DNA of 64,000 nt from Bacteroidota bacterium. Its GTDB lineage: Bacteria; Bacteroidota; Bacteroidia; Cytophagales; Cyclobacteriaceae. Positions 1 to 8,933 of the stretch are shown here, piece after piece. The first letter of the stretch is position 1, and each line of letters begins with the position of its first letter. Location of the stretch: the NCBI GenBank assembly GCA_023428695.1, contig JAEYWY010000035.1, positions 124,001 through 188,000 on the forward strand, in the 5' to 3' direction. The notes under the pieces were generated by a model that was not told where the DNA came from, did no database searches, and worked only from the letters and a program-made list of their open reading frames with translations. A program made the translations under genes and the position numbers.

Positions 1-1820
1 ATGTTCCTTCCAATTCGACATTCAACTTCGAATGCCTCATTCCATTTACGACCTACCTGAACGTAGAACCCTGGGTAAAAAATGCACTCGACCATTGGGG
101 AAATAATTCTTTCAACCTGTATGTTGAATTCGAAGAGAACGTTGATCCTGTCCAGGTCGAAGCGCGGGTGAAAAATATCATTAAGGAGAGAAGCAATGAG
201 GAGGAGAATGTCGAAGTCACTTTCCTCCCGATGGAACGCTGGAGGCTTTACAGCGAATTCAAGAACGGGAAAAGCGTTTCAGGAAACATCGTGTATGTCC
301 GCATGTTTACCATCATTGCTGTGTTCATACTCATCATTGCATGTATAAACTTCACCAACCTTGCTACGGCACGTTCCGAAAAAAGGGCGCGCGAAGTCGG
401 GATCCGTAAAAGCATCGGTTCACGTCGCAAGGAACTGATCATGCAGTTTATGGGGGAGACGTTTTTCACAACACTGGTCGCCTTCCTGATTGCTGTTGGA
501 ATTGTTGAAGTCGGGTTGCCTTTCTACAACTCCATTGTTGAGAAACAACTATCTGTTGATTATGCGAATCCCTATTGGTATGCAGCCGGCCTGGGTGTGA
601 TTATCCTCACCGGACTCGCCGCAGGAAGTTACCCTGCGTTGTACCTATCCGCATTTCAACCCGCGGAAGTCCTGAAGGGTAAGATGCATTCAGGGAAGGC
701 TGGCGCGGTGCCAAGAAAAGTCCTCGTCACACTTCAGTTCTTTGTCTCGATAGCGCTCATCATTGCAACTGCAGTCATTTATTTTCAGCTGCATCACCTT
801 AAGAATCGTCCCACCGGATATGATTCGAACAACCTTGTAACGGTTCCAAATACAGGCGATATTCTGAAAAACTACAATGCGATTAAAAACGAGCTTATCT
901 CGGGAGAACTTGCGTCATCGGTGACAACATCGAACAGTCCCATCACAGCAATTTATGCGTATAACGGCGGTCTGGAATGGTCTGGAAAGCGCGAAGACCA
1001 ACGGGGAAGTTTTGCGACCATCGGAGTCAGTCATGACTATTCCAAAACAATGGGAACGACGATCATTGAAGGCCGCGACTTCTCTCCTGAGTTTACAGAT
1101 TCAACATCAATTATTTTGAATGAAGCGGCGGTCGCATATATGGGATTCCAAAATCCGATAGGTGAAAAAATTCACTTCTGGGACACAACGTTTACGGTTG
1201 TCGGTGTGATGAAAGATGTTGTGATGGCGTCACCTGCGCGATCAGTTGACCCCACGGTCTTCGTATTCGATCCGAGCTGGTGCAGTGATGTTACGATACG
1301 TCTTGGTGATCGCTATGGCGCACAGGAAGCGATGTCGAAGATCGAAGATATATTCAGGAAGTACAATCCGGCGTATCCATTCGTGTATCGCTTCAGTGAT
1401 CAGGAGTTCACACGGAAGTTTCAAGCCATCAATCAGATTGGAAATCTGGCCAACCTCTTTTCATCTTTGGCCATCCTGATTTCGTGTCTTGGCCTCTTTG
1501 GTCTTGCTGCCTTCACCGCGGAGCAGCGTACAAAGGAAATCGGCATTCGCAAAGTGCTGGGTGCGACAGTCGGCAACGTGGTTATGTTACTTTCAAAAGA
1601 TTTCACCAAGCTTGTCCTTGTATCATTCGTCATTGCGGCACCCGTCTCGGCGTGGATGATGAACAATTGGCTGAGTCAGTACGAGTACCGCATCAGCATC
1701 GAATGGTGGATACTCGCAGGTGCAGGTAGCGCGGCACTTCTGCTCGCAATCGTGGTGGTGAGCTATCAGGCCATGCGCGCTGCATCAGCGAATCCAGTGA
1801 CTTCACTTCGAAGTGAATAA
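1..1820 (+). CDS. FtsX/MacB-type ABC transporter permease, 5' end cut by window edge
   Basis: The reading frame is open from base 3 and already coding there, so the gene begins left of the window; the first in-window initiation-like codon at 168 is not the real start. What remains holds the first FtsX domain (helix ending in ACINFTNLATARS followed by a KxxREVGIRKSIGS loop), a periplasmic MacB-like segment, and a second FtsX domain with the matching loop EQRTKEIGIRKVLGA near the C-terminus. This two-times-four-helix layout is that of the roughly 800-residue inner-membrane permeases that move lipids, peptides or drugs outward with a separate ATPase. No ATPase gene is adjacent. A full-length paralogue follows 246 bases downstream in the same direction. 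Substrate unknown. Confidence 0.9.
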   Translation, partial: VPSNSTFNFECLIPFTTYLNVEPWVKNALDHWGNNSFNLYVEFEENVDPVQVEARVKNIIKERSNEEENVEVTFLPMERWRLYSEFKNGKSVSGNIVYVRMFTIIAVFILIIACINFTNLATARSEKRAREVGIRKSIGSRRKELIMQFMGETFFTTLVAFLIAVGIVEVGLPFYNSIVEKQLSVDYANPYWYAAGLGVIILTGLAAGSYPALYLSAFQPAEVLKGKMHSGKAGAVPRKVLVTLQFFVSIALIIATAVIYFQLHHLKNRPTGYDSNNLVTVPNTGDILKNYNAIKNELISGELASSVTTSNSPITAIYAYNGGLEWSGKREDQRGSFATIGVSHDYSKTMGTTIIEGRDFSPEFTDSTSIILNEAAVAYMGFQNPIGEKIHFWDTTFTVVGVMKDVVMASPARSVDPTVFVFDPSWCSDVTIRLGDRYGAQEAMSKIEDIFRKYNPAYPFVYRFSDQEFTRKFQAINQIGNLANLFSSLAILISCLGLFGLAAFTAEQRTKEIGIRKVLGATVGNVVMLLSKDFTKLVLVSFVIAAPVSAWMMNNWLSQYEYRISIEWWILAGAGSAALLLAIVVVSYQAMRAASANPVTSLRSE

Positions 1821-2066
1821 TCACGAAACGCCACCGTTTGTTGTTACACCGCGCATGATGACCATCACGGATTTCAACGACGAACCGACAGGACCTTCGC
1901 CGGACGGACAGTCTTCAGTGCCTTGCCAACGGAAAGGATATTTGTCAGGCACCGGTCACCCGATCCCCGGTGCCAGAATGCAATGTATGCATTTGTGGTT
2001 CATCGGTTCGGGTCTGCAACCGCAGCCGTACTTTTCCCGTAAAGCCTAATATTTCGGTCGCCGGAC
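1821..2066. other. Intergenic gap between the two permease genes, with one stem-loop
   Basis: No credible gene. A perfect 8-base inverted repeat (GGCACCGG at 1948-1955, CCGGTGCC at 1967-1974, 11-base loop) could fold in the transcript, but there is no T-run after it on either strand, so I do not call it a terminator. Confidence 0.5.
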
Positions 2067-4490
2067 ATGCTCAGAAACTACCTAACCATCGCGCTGCGTT
2101 TTATGATCAGGCAGAAGGGATTCTCCTTCATCAACATCGCCGGTCTTACGCTAGGCATTGCGGCAAGTCTCCTCATCCTTTTGTATGTGTTCGACGAGCT
2201 AAGCTTCGACCGCCTGCACAGGGACGCGGACCGCACCTACCGGATCACGACCGAGGGCCGGATGCAGGGCAAGAAGATACACAGCGCGCTCACAGCCTAC
2301 CCGCTTGCAGCAACGCTTGTTGAGCAATGCCCTGACGTGGAAGCTACACTACGCCTCGCGAATTGGACTACTTTCCCCATGCGTTACGGAAATCGCGCAT
2401 TCACTGAAAGTAACCTTCTGCTCGCGGACGCAAATTTCTTTTCATTCTTCGACTTCCCCCTGATTGTTGGTAATCGTGAAGACGTACTGAGCGGCGAAGG
2501 AAAAATCGTAATTACTGAATCAGCAGCACGACGCTACTTCGACTACAAAGGCGCAGGCGACATTACACCTATCGGGAAGAAAATGATCCTCGCTCAGGGC
2601 TACCTCGCAGAGGTAACCGGTATCGCTGCCGACCCGCCAAAACAATCGCACTTTCATTTCACGTTTGTACTTTCCCTCGATTCGTGGACTGAAATAAGAT
2701 CAGAGGGGTGGATTTCTTCCCGGGTGATCACGTATGCGAAATTGAAACCCGACGGATCTGCCGGGATCATGGCTGAAAAACTGGCGGCATTTACGGAAGA
2801 ATACGTCGCTCCCGAATTGAAGAAAGAGCGCGACCTCGACATCAATCAATATCGCACGCAGGGCAATGACCTTCACTATGGAATTCAGCACCTCGCTGAT
2901 ATCCATCTTACTTCCAACCTGACGGATGAAATCGAACCAAACGGGGATATGACTTACATATACCTGTTTATTTCAATTGCTGTTTTTATTGTAGTACTCG
3001 CGTGTATCAACTTCATGAATCTATCGACAGCGCGATCAGCAAGTCGCGCGAAGGAAATCGGAGTACGCAGAGCTATAGGCGCCTCGAACATACGGCTGGT
3101 AATTCAATTTCTTCTTGAGTCATTCTTCTACCTCGTTGCTGCTGTGATGATCGCGCTCTTCATCGTTGCCGCGGCGCTTGGTCCGTTTAACTATTTCACC
3201 GGCAAAGACCTCAGCGTTGGCTCACTGGTGTCGGTGCGACTGCTTATCGCTATCACGTTGTTTGTCGTAACTGCGGCGTTGTTGTCCGGCAGCTATCCTG
3301 CCGTGTATCTTACGCGCTTTTCAACAATCGAAGTACTCAAAGGCCGCATCCGACGCAAACTCAGAGGCTACAGTATCCGCAACGTACTCGTCGTATTTCA
3401 GTTTTTCATTTCATGCGGGCTCATCATTGCAACGCTGACCGTCTATCTGCAGCTGCGTTATATCCAGGAAGTGGAGCTTGGGTTCGACAAGAATCACCTG
3501 GTGAACCTGATTCATACGGCGAACCTCAGGTCGAATGGAAAGGCATTTAAGGACGCTGTGGTCGGCAGCGAAGCGATTGTAGCTGCAAGTTACTCCAACA
3601 GACTTCCTCCTAATGTCAACTGGCAATACGTGTTCCGTCCTGAGAACACGCGCAAAGATTTTTTGATCAACATCTACGAGGTTGACCACGATCACCTGCA
3701 TACGTTGGGATATGAAATGCTGAAGGGGCGATTCTTTTCAAGCGAGTATCCTGAAGACTCGCTTGCTGTCATTCTCAATGAAGAGGCAGCGACTGCAATG
3801 GGAATCAATCACGCCGGCGGGCAGCGCGTCTTCACCGAGTACGGTGCGCCGGCGGGGACCATGCGCGAAGTGATTGGCATCATCAAAAACTTCAACTTCC
3901 AGTCATTGCGTGATTCCATTCAACCGGTCGCGATGGTCCTGGGCAAGGAGCCGAACTGGGAAATGGCGGTACGCATAAAGGCCGGCCAGGAATCGGAGGC
4001 GATTCGCCATATTCACGAGCTTTGGACCAAATACGCGCCGGATGCCCCGTTTGAATACTCTTTCCTACAGCAGAATTTTGAAGCGAAGATGGCTACCGAA
4101 AAGAAGATCGCGTTGCTGTTCCTGATTTTCACGATACTCGCCATCCTGATTGCGTGCCTTGGGCTGTTTGGATTGGCAACTTTTACTGCGGAACAGCGAA
4201 CCAAGGAAATTGGAATCCGTAAGGTATTAGGCGCAAGTGTGGAAAGAATTGTGTTCCTCCTGAACAAGGACTTCCTGAAGCTGGTGCTGGCGGCAAATCT
4301 TGTCGCCTGGCCGGTAGCTGGCTTTCTGATGACGCTATGGCTCCACCAATTCGCCTATCACATCGTGATTCCATGGTGGATATTTCCGCTCACGGGACTG
4401 GCTACGTCGGTGATTGCGTTCATTTCCGTAAGTTCACGGGCCGTGAATGCGGCCCAGGGAGATCCGGTAAATTCCTTACGGGATGAATAA
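2067..4490 (+). CDS. FtsX/MacB-type ABC transporter permease (807 aa)
   Basis: Full-length two-domain permease. A transmembrane helix near residues 19-40 is followed by a MacB-like periplasmic domain, the first FtsX domain at about 295-405 (helix ending ACINFMNLSTARS, cytoplasmic loop KEIGVRRAIGAS), a second periplasmic domain and the second FtsX domain at about 680-800 (CLGLFGLATFTAEQRTKEIG, RKVLGAS). The paired loops are the coupling sites expected to touch an ATPase dimer, which must be encoded elsewhere. ATG start at 2067; the protein begins with MLRNYLTIALR, typical of this family. It is a tandem paralogue of the permease ending at 1820. These permeases are widely expanded in Cytophagales; substrate cannot be inferred from sequence. 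Confidence 0.93.
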   Translation: MLRNYLTIALRFMIRQKGFSFINIAGLTLGIAASLLILLYVFDELSFDRLHRDADRTYRITTEGRMQGKKIHSALTAYPLAATLVEQCPDVEATLRLANWTTFPMRYGNRAFTESNLLLADANFFSFFDFPLIVGNREDVLSGEGKIVITESAARRYFDYKGAGDITPIGKKMILAQGYLAEVTGIAADPPKQSHFHFTFVLSLDSWTEIRSEGWISSRVITYAKLKPDGSAGIMAEKLAAFTEEYVAPELKKERDLDINQYRTQGNDLHYGIQHLADIHLTSNLTDEIEPNGDMTYIYLFISIAVFIVVLACINFMNLSTARSASRAKEIGVRRAIGASNIRLVIQFLLESFFYLVAAVMIALFIVAAALGPFNYFTGKDLSVGSLVSVRLLIAITLFVVTAALLSGSYPAVYLTRFSTIEVLKGRIRRKLRGYSIRNVLVVFQFFISCGLIIATLTVYLQLRYIQEVELGFDKNHLVNLIHTANLRSNGKAFKDAVVGSEAIVAASYSNRLPPNVNWQYVFRPENTRKDFLINIYEVDHDHLHTLGYEMLKGRFFSSEYPEDSLAVILNEEAATAMGINHAGGQRVFTEYGAPAGTMREVIGIIKNFNFQSLRDSIQPVAMVLGKEPNWEMAVRIKAGQESEAIRHIHELWTKYAPDAPFEYSFLQQNFEAKMATEKKIALLFLIFTILAILIACLGLFGLATFTAEQRTKEIGIRKVLGASVERIVFLLNKDFLKLVLAANLVAWPVAGFLMTLWLHQFAYHIVIPWWIFPLTGLATSVIAFISVSSRAVNAAQGDPVNSLRDE

Positions 4491-4554
4491 TCTTTCTGAC
4501 GAATAGGGGTACGGACCTCCTGAATTGTCCTGGCTAAAAGAAACAAATCTACCC

Positions 4555-5298
4555 ATGATCAAAAAACTGGTAATATTCGCTATTCTACTCCAGGCAGGAG
4601 TTGCACGCGCGCAGGACGAGGCTCCCGAAATCAACAAGGCCCTCCCCTCTTTTTCGAGAATCGTTGTCTCCCCAAAAATCAACCTGATCCTCACAGAAGG
4701 CGATGAAGAATCGATACGCCTTGTTTACCATCGCATCAACCCGGATGAAATAAACATTGAGGTTAAAGGCAAGACCCTCCGGTTGTATCTCGACGATTCC
4801 CGCGTGACGGAAAAAATGATAAAAAGGAACAAGTACGAAAAGTACAGCAAGTATGCCGACGCAAACCTGACTGCCTATGTTACGTATCGAAAACTCGACC
4901 GGCTCGAAATCCGGGGAGAACAGGAACTCACATGTAATTCACCAATCGTTTCGGAGAAGTTTATCCTTAAGGGCTATGGCCGGAACGAGATCAATCTTAC
5001 CAACATAAAGACGGCGTACCTGAAGACGCATCTCTACGGCGAAAATACGCTCAACATCGATGGTGGCAAGGCTGAATATCAGAAGTATAAACTGTACGGT
5101 GAAAACAAGATCGACACCCGGGATCTGAAGAGTTTTTATGCTTCAGCAACAATCTTTGGTGAAAGTAAACTAATGCTTTCCATCCAGGATGAAATCAAAG
5201 TCAATGCTTTTGGAGAGTCCGAGGTAACGTACGGAGGTAACGCTTCGCTCAACAGAGGTTTGATCTTTGGAAAAGCAGATATCCGCAGGATCGATTAA
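4555..5298 (+). CDS. Secreted DUF2807-type (auto-adhesin-like) beta-ladder protein
   Basis: The ATG at 4555 is preferred over a TTG at 4525 because it places a clean signal peptide (MIKKLVIFAILLQAGVARAQ, cleavage after AQA/AQD region) at the N-terminus; 247 residues. The mature protein opens with a segment typical of the head-GIN/DUF2807 family (SFSRIVVSPKINLILTEGDE) and then carries a ladder of short repeats with the core [YF]G[EK][NS] spaced about 20 residues apart, as in a right-handed beta-helix. Likely periplasmic or cell-surface; no enzymatic residues evident. Its stop overlaps the stop of the convergent gene on the other strand by three bases. Function unknown. Confidence 0.8.
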   Translation: MIKKLVIFAILLQAGVARAQDEAPEINKALPSFSRIVVSPKINLILTEGDEESIRLVYHRINPDEINIEVKGKTLRLYLDDSRVTEKMIKRNKYEKYSKYADANLTAYVTYRKLDRLEIRGEQELTCNSPIVSEKFILKGYGRNEINLTNIKTAYLKTHLYGENTLNIDGGKAEYQKYKLYGENKIDTRDLKSFYASATIFGESKLMLSIQDEIKVNAFGESEVTYGGNASLNRGLIFGKADIRRID

Positions 5299-6170
5299 AA
5301 CCCTTTCCCGGGAAGATCGTTTCGAAACCGTTCAATTCCTTTCCGGTCCTGAAGGGTGACGTAGACGATCTTTCCATTTAACCCTCCAAAAACGAGGTTA
5401 CTGCAGCTCTTCCCCGTAAGCGTGATCTCACGAATTTCCCTGCCCTCAGATGAAAGTACGAGTATCGTACCCTTGCCGTAGCGCGTAATGTACAGGTTTC
5501 CCTCCTTATCACATTTCATTCCATCAAATCCAAAGTCCGGCACCGTCGCGAAGAGTCTCTTGTTTGACAGGTTTCCCTTCTTGTCAACATCAAATGCCCA
5601 GATTTTTCGTTGTACGCTTTCGTTGACGTAAAGGATCCGTTCATCGGGGCTTAGTGTAATCCCATTGGATGTTCCCATATCTGAAGCCAGGAGTGTCACT
5701 TTACCGTTCGGATCAATCCGCCAGATGTTGCCTGTTCCATTCTTCCAGTTCGGATCTGAAGCATAAAGGCGGCCCTTGTGGTCGATGCACAGATCATTGG
5801 GTTGATTGAAACGGTCGTTGTGGACGAAGACAGTCACCTTCTTCGTTTTCATATCCACGCGAAGGATGTTGTGGCCGGTAAAGTCTGCCAGGAACATATC
5901 ACCATGGCGGTTAAACTGGATGCTATTCGCAGTACTCCCTTCAGGAAGAACCACAAACAATTCCGCTTTGCCATCCGGACGCACGACACCAATTGTGCCG
6001 TCACGTTCGAAGTTGACAACGTAAAGATTACCGTCTTTGTCAAATGCAGGACCCTCGATATTATTCGAGAATATGTCCATCGCAGTAAAGTCTTCCGCCT
6101 GATGAAGTCGCTGCATGTCCTGAGCCTGGACACGCAACACGCACACGATCAAGATTGCAATTACTCGCAT
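5295..6170 (-). CDS. SMP-30/gluconolactonase-like secreted beta-propeller protein
   Basis: An ATG at 6170 gives a compact signal peptide (MRVIAILIVCVLRVQAQ); the longer frame starts at a TTG at 6185 and is less likely. The mature part is built of propeller blades with DxDGNLY-type turns (for example AFDKDGNLYVV, IDHKGRLYASDP, CDKEGNLYIT). The metal-binding positions of the SMP-30/gluconolactonase family are recognisable as E in EGPAF, N in NGITLS and D in FDGMKCD. The family hydrolyses sugar lactones or related esters using a divalent metal; here the export signal suggests a periplasmic role. Substrate is not predictable. Confidence 0.8.
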   Translation of the reverse strand: MRVIAILIVCVLRVQAQDMQRLHQAEDFTAMDIFSNNIEGPAFDKDGNLYVVNFERDGTIGVVRPDGKAELFVVLPEGSTANSIQFNRHGDMFLADFTGHNILRVDMKTKKVTVFVHNDRFNQPNDLCIDHKGRLYASDPNWKNGTGNIWRIDPNGKVTLLASDMGTSNGITLSPDERILYVNESVQRKIWAFDVDKKGNLSNKRLFATVPDFGFDGMKCDKEGNLYITRYGKGTILVLSSEGREIREITLTGKSCSNLVFGGLNGKIVYVTLQDRKGIERFRNDLPGKGF

Positions 6171-6225
6171 AAGCTGGCATTTCAAATCAATGTTATCAAA
6201 GTAATTACATTAATCAAACCGTGCA

Positions 6226-6262
6226 AAAAAAGAAAAGCCCTGCATCCGTCCGATGCAGGGCT
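6226..6262 (-). terminator. Rho-independent terminator of the 193-aa secreted protein gene
   Basis: A perfect 11-base stem (AGCCCTGCATC at 6236-6246, GATGCAGGGCT at 6252-6262) with a 5-base loop lies 24 bases past the stop on the minus strand and is followed there by TTTTCTTTTTTTG. Confidence 0.88.
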
Positions 6263-6286
6263 GTCCAAACCTTTTTATATACTCTA

Positions 6287-6868
6287 TTAAAAACGGCTCA
6301 CTTTTCTGTTTCCGGCTTCATCGATCACTTCGATGCTGGCAACTTTCTTGTTTTTCACGGTATAGATCTGCGCGAATTCACCGTTGATCTTTCTTGTTTC
6401 GTTGTGAACGAGTCTGTCAAGATTGTCATAGATGTTGATGGTGACAGTTTCGTTACCTGCGTTTGCAAGAGAAACAACATACTTTTCGTCTTCACCAACT
6501 ATGCGAGATACGTGAACAACTTTCTTTGAAGCACTAACCTTTGCAGGCTGATAGTCTACCGTTTGTGTTACGCGATTCGAACCATCCGCGATTTCGATTG
6601 TGTAAGCGCCTGCTGCGAGTCCGCTGAACTTAACAGGAACAATGAAACCACCACCGGTTACTGTTTCTGAATAGATCAGTTGAGACTCGGCGTTATATAT
6701 GTTCATTTTTACACGGCCGTTGGTTTTCTCAGTCTTGTAGATCACCTTGAACACATCAGTGCCTTTGGGAACAACCGCGAATCCGGTGTTACCGGGATTT
6801 TCTTCTGCGACTGCGCCTATGGAAGTTACCATAATAAGCGCTGCGATCAGTAATACATTAGTTTTCAT
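6287..6868 (-). CDS. Secreted protein with two repeated beta modules (193 aa), function unknown
   Basis: A clear signal peptide (MKTNVLLIAALIMVTSIGAVA) precedes two related modules of about 70 residues, at roughly 38-105 and 117-193. Each contains the pattern (V/M)x(I/V)Y(D/N)xxxxL(I/V)(Y/H)xET: first NIYNAESQLIYSETV, second NIYDNLDRLVHNETR. The pattern resembles the strand arrangement of C-terminal sorting domains of Bacteroidota secretion substrates, but I do not see the usual terminal lysine/glycine signature, so I do not claim it is one. The downstream minus-strand gene's neighbour at 7139-7501 carries a single copy of the same module. It has its own promoter-like element at 6900-6907 and terminator at 6226-6262, implying a monocistronic, probably well-expressed gene. 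Confidence 0.75.
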   Translation of the reverse strand: MKTNVLLIAALIMVTSIGAVAEENPGNTGFAVVPKGTDVFKVIYKTEKTNGRVKMNIYNAESQLIYSETVTGGGFIVPVKFSGLAAGAYTIEIADGSNRVTQTVDYQPAKVSASKKVVHVSRIVGEDEKYVVSLANAGNETVTINIYDNLDRLVHNETRKINGEFAQIYTVKNKKVASIEVIDEAGNRKVSRF

Positions 6869-6899
6869 GATTTTGAGTTTTTTCGTTTTTGTTTACAGA

Positions 6900-6907
6900 C
6901 AAATTTA
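6900..6907 (-). promoter_or_regulatory. Bacteroidota-type -7 element TAAATTTG
   Basis: Reads TAAATTTG on the minus strand (consensus TAnnTTTG), 32 bases before the ATG at 6868. No convincing -33 TTG at the usual spacing. Confidence 0.45.
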
Positions 6908-7138
6908 CGTTACCACCAACGTTAGGGTTTGGAATTTGTAAGGAAACCTCACTTATTTTCATAAATAACGTTTGCGGAAACTTTCCTGGCAAAATCACGA
7001 AATCATGCGATTGATTCGCAGGAGAAACCCCAATTCCCGGCTGTAACATTAGTCAATCGGTTGCAGAAAGCGTTTGCATAACTGCAAATCGACCGAAACT
7101 ACAATCGAATCGGGATGGTGTAGGAAATCGCGAGACCT

Positions 7139-7501
7139 TTAAATATTGTATTCTTTCTCGATTCCCGAACTATCCGAGACTTTGATCTTGGCTCCGTCAA
7201 GGTCCTTGAGATTAAGGATGGTTGAGAAATCGCGATTGGCACGAATGCGGTCAGTATAGATGAGCGAACCATTCTTGTCATAGACTCTGACCTTTACTTT
7301 CGTATTCGGCTTCTTGCCGATCATAAGGAACACCTTGTGGTCTTCCGCGCAACGCGTTACATGGAACGTTCGGCTACTCTCATCGACGGTGGCTACTTTT
7401 TTCTTCTTCTCTTCCTTGATCGGAGAAGTTGCATTACCGTTGGCCATTACACCAGCTGCAGCGAAGATAAATGCGAGGCAAAATAAAAGACTCTTTTTCA
7501 T
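7139..7501 (-). CDS. Small secreted protein, single-module paralogue of the 6287-6868 product
   Basis: The ATG at 7501 is chosen over a start at 7537 because it begins the signal peptide MKKSLLFCLAFIFAAAGVMA directly; 120 residues. After a lysine-rich linker (EEKKKKVA) the protein has one copy of the beta module: FHVTR, then VKVRVYDKNGSLIYTDRIR, then a final KVSDSSGIEKEY, which lines up with VHVSR, NIYDNLDRLVHNETR and EVIDEAGNRKVSRF of the neighbouring 193-aa protein. Likely periplasmic or secreted; function unknown. Upstream gap to 7697 holds only a candidate -7 element. Confidence 0.72.
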   Translation of the reverse strand: MKKSLLFCLAFIFAAAGVMANGNATSPIKEEKKKKVATVDESSRTFHVTRCAEDHKVFLMIGKKPNTKVKVRVYDKNGSLIYTDRIRANRDFSTILNLKDLDGAKIKVSDSSGIEKEYNI

Positions 7502-7611
7502 AAGCGTTTCGTTTTTGTTTGTTTTAGAGACGCTCATGTCATTTCGAAAGTTGCAGTAAATGTGTTAAAAAATGTTAAACAATCGGTTGAATTGACTTTT
7601 CGGCGACCGCG

Positions 7612-7619
7612 CAAAAGTA
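7612..7619 (-). promoter_or_regulatory. Candidate -7 element TACTTTTG for the small secreted protein gene
   Basis: Matches TAnnTTTG on the minus strand, 111 bases before the ATG at 7501, implying a leader of about 100 bases. Could be a chance match. Confidence 0.3.
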
Positions 7620-7697
7620 TTTGTTAAAAAAGTAAACCCGTATCCGGAATCGCCGTTCATAACGGATTCGCCATACGTTCCTGATACAGCGCGAGTA

Positions 7698-8285
7698 TCA
7701 ATTGAGATGGAAAACGTCCCGGCTTTTCTCCTCCTGTTTCAACAGGTAGGTTTGAAAGCGGATGGTGTTTGAGAGGAAACTTTCCCGCTGGTCATTCCCC
7801 AGCGTCAGAAATTTATATCGTGATTGAACATCCAGGTTAAGTTCGTGCGCTACCTGATAGATATTGAACGGGGCGACGTGCTCGCTTATCCGGCGAAGCC
7901 GAAGGTATTCAACAAACGAGGCGTAAAGACCTGGTGACGGCAGTACATTCGAATCGGCTTTCCAAAGGCTGACATCGCCCCCCGGATACAGTTTGTCTTT
8001 GTACGTTCTCAACAAAAGATCGAGCGTGAAATTATCCTGACAACGAACTATTATATCGGACTCACCACCCGGATAACGCTTGATCACGCTTTCAAGTCGC
8101 ATCAGAGAACCAATGCGTGTTTTGTTGATTTCATGCGAGCAATAAATACCAAACGTGATATCACTTGTTTCCAGGTCCTGAAGCAGCTGGCGGTATCGTG
8201 GTTCGAAAATGTGTAAGGGCACCAGTTCGCCGGGCACTGGCAGGATCGCGAGCGGGAACATCGGTATACGCACAATTTTCTCCAT
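7698..8285 (-). CDS. LON substrate-binding (N-terminal) domain protein
   Basis: ATG at 8285 gives a 195-residue protein starting MEKIVRIPMFPLAILPVPGE, the signature beginning of stand-alone LON N-terminal domains (hydrophobic strand, FPL, PGE, then PLHIFEPRYRQLL). No ATPase or protease domain follows, so this is a substrate-recognition fold alone, cytoplasmic, of unknown client. A longer frame to 8411 only overlaps apt and is not used. It lies 28 bases after apt on the same strand and is probably co-transcribed with it. Confidence 0.85.
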   Translation of the reverse strand: MEKIVRIPMFPLAILPVPGELVPLHIFEPRYRQLLQDLETSDITFGIYCSHEINKTRIGSLMRLESVIKRYPGGESDIIVRCQDNFTLDLLLRTYKDKLYPGGDVSLWKADSNVLPSPGLYASFVEYLRLRRISEHVAPFNIYQVAHELNLDVQSRYKFLTLGNDQRESFLSNTIRFQTYLLKQEEKSRDVFHLN

Positions 8286-8313
8286 ACTTCCCTTACAGTT
8301 TATTACGCGCGTA

Positions 8314-8847
8314 CTAGTACGCTGCGAGGTATTGCGGGCTGAGTCCGAATCTGGACTTGAGCACAGATTCACCTGGTAAAAAGCCCAGTTTAAGTAAGAA
8401 CGAAAATCCAACGAGTTCCGCGTTGAAAGCGCGGATCATTTCTCCGGCTGCGGCCGCCGTTCCACCGGTAGCAAGTACATCATCGTGAACAAGCACACGC
8501 CAACCCGGCTCCACGGCATCCTCATGCATCTCGATTGTCGCAGTGCCATATTCAAGATCATAACTCATCGCTCTTGTACGGTACGGGAGCTTTCCTGCCT
8601 TTCGCACGGGAATAAACCTGCATCCGAGTTCATTGGCCATTATGGATCCGAAAATAAATCCCCGCGCCTCAACAGCGGCAATCGCATCAAGCTTCATAGG
8701 TTTGTACTGGGCCACAAGTGCAGCAGCGACTTCGCGAAAAAGGCCGGGATCACTCAACAAGGGTGTGATATCCTTGAAGACAATTCCCGGATGGGGATAG
8801 TTGTGGACGTCGCGAATGGTACTCCTGATCTTTTCGGCTAGCTCCAT
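8314..8847 (-). CDS. apt: Adenine phosphoribosyltransferase
   Basis: 177 residues, the usual length. Converts adenine and PRPP to AMP in purine salvage. Features: N-terminal YPHPGIVFKDITPLL, the flexible-loop region RKAGKLPYRT at 82-91 and the PRPP-binding motif VLVHDDVLATGGTA at 118-131. ATG start at 8847, no obvious Shine-Dalgarno sequence. Heads a two-gene unit with the LON-domain gene. Divergent from the ABC transporter genes starting at 8934. Confidence 0.96.
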   Translation of the reverse strand: MELAEKIRSTIRDVHNYPHPGIVFKDITPLLSDPGLFREVAAALVAQYKPMKLDAIAAVEARGFIFGSIMANELGCRFIPVRKAGKLPYRTRAMSYDLEYGTATIEMHEDAVEPGWRVLVHDDVLATGGTAAAAGEMIRAFNAELVGFSFLLKLGFLPGESVLKSRFGLSPQYLAAY

Positions 8848-8933
8848 TGATTTTGAGAAAAAGAATGATTCAACTGAAATAATGACAGCGAATCAACCAC
8901 TAATAAGCTGCCATCTAAACATACGAAATCGTT

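Noticed and set aside
1813..2049. 78-codon frame after the first permease
   Set aside because: No similarity pattern, poor start context, lies in a gap with a stem-loop; better treated as noncoding.
5778..6290. 170-codon plus-strand frame
   Set aside because: Antisense to the SMP-30-like gene; runs into a terminator hairpin, no domain.
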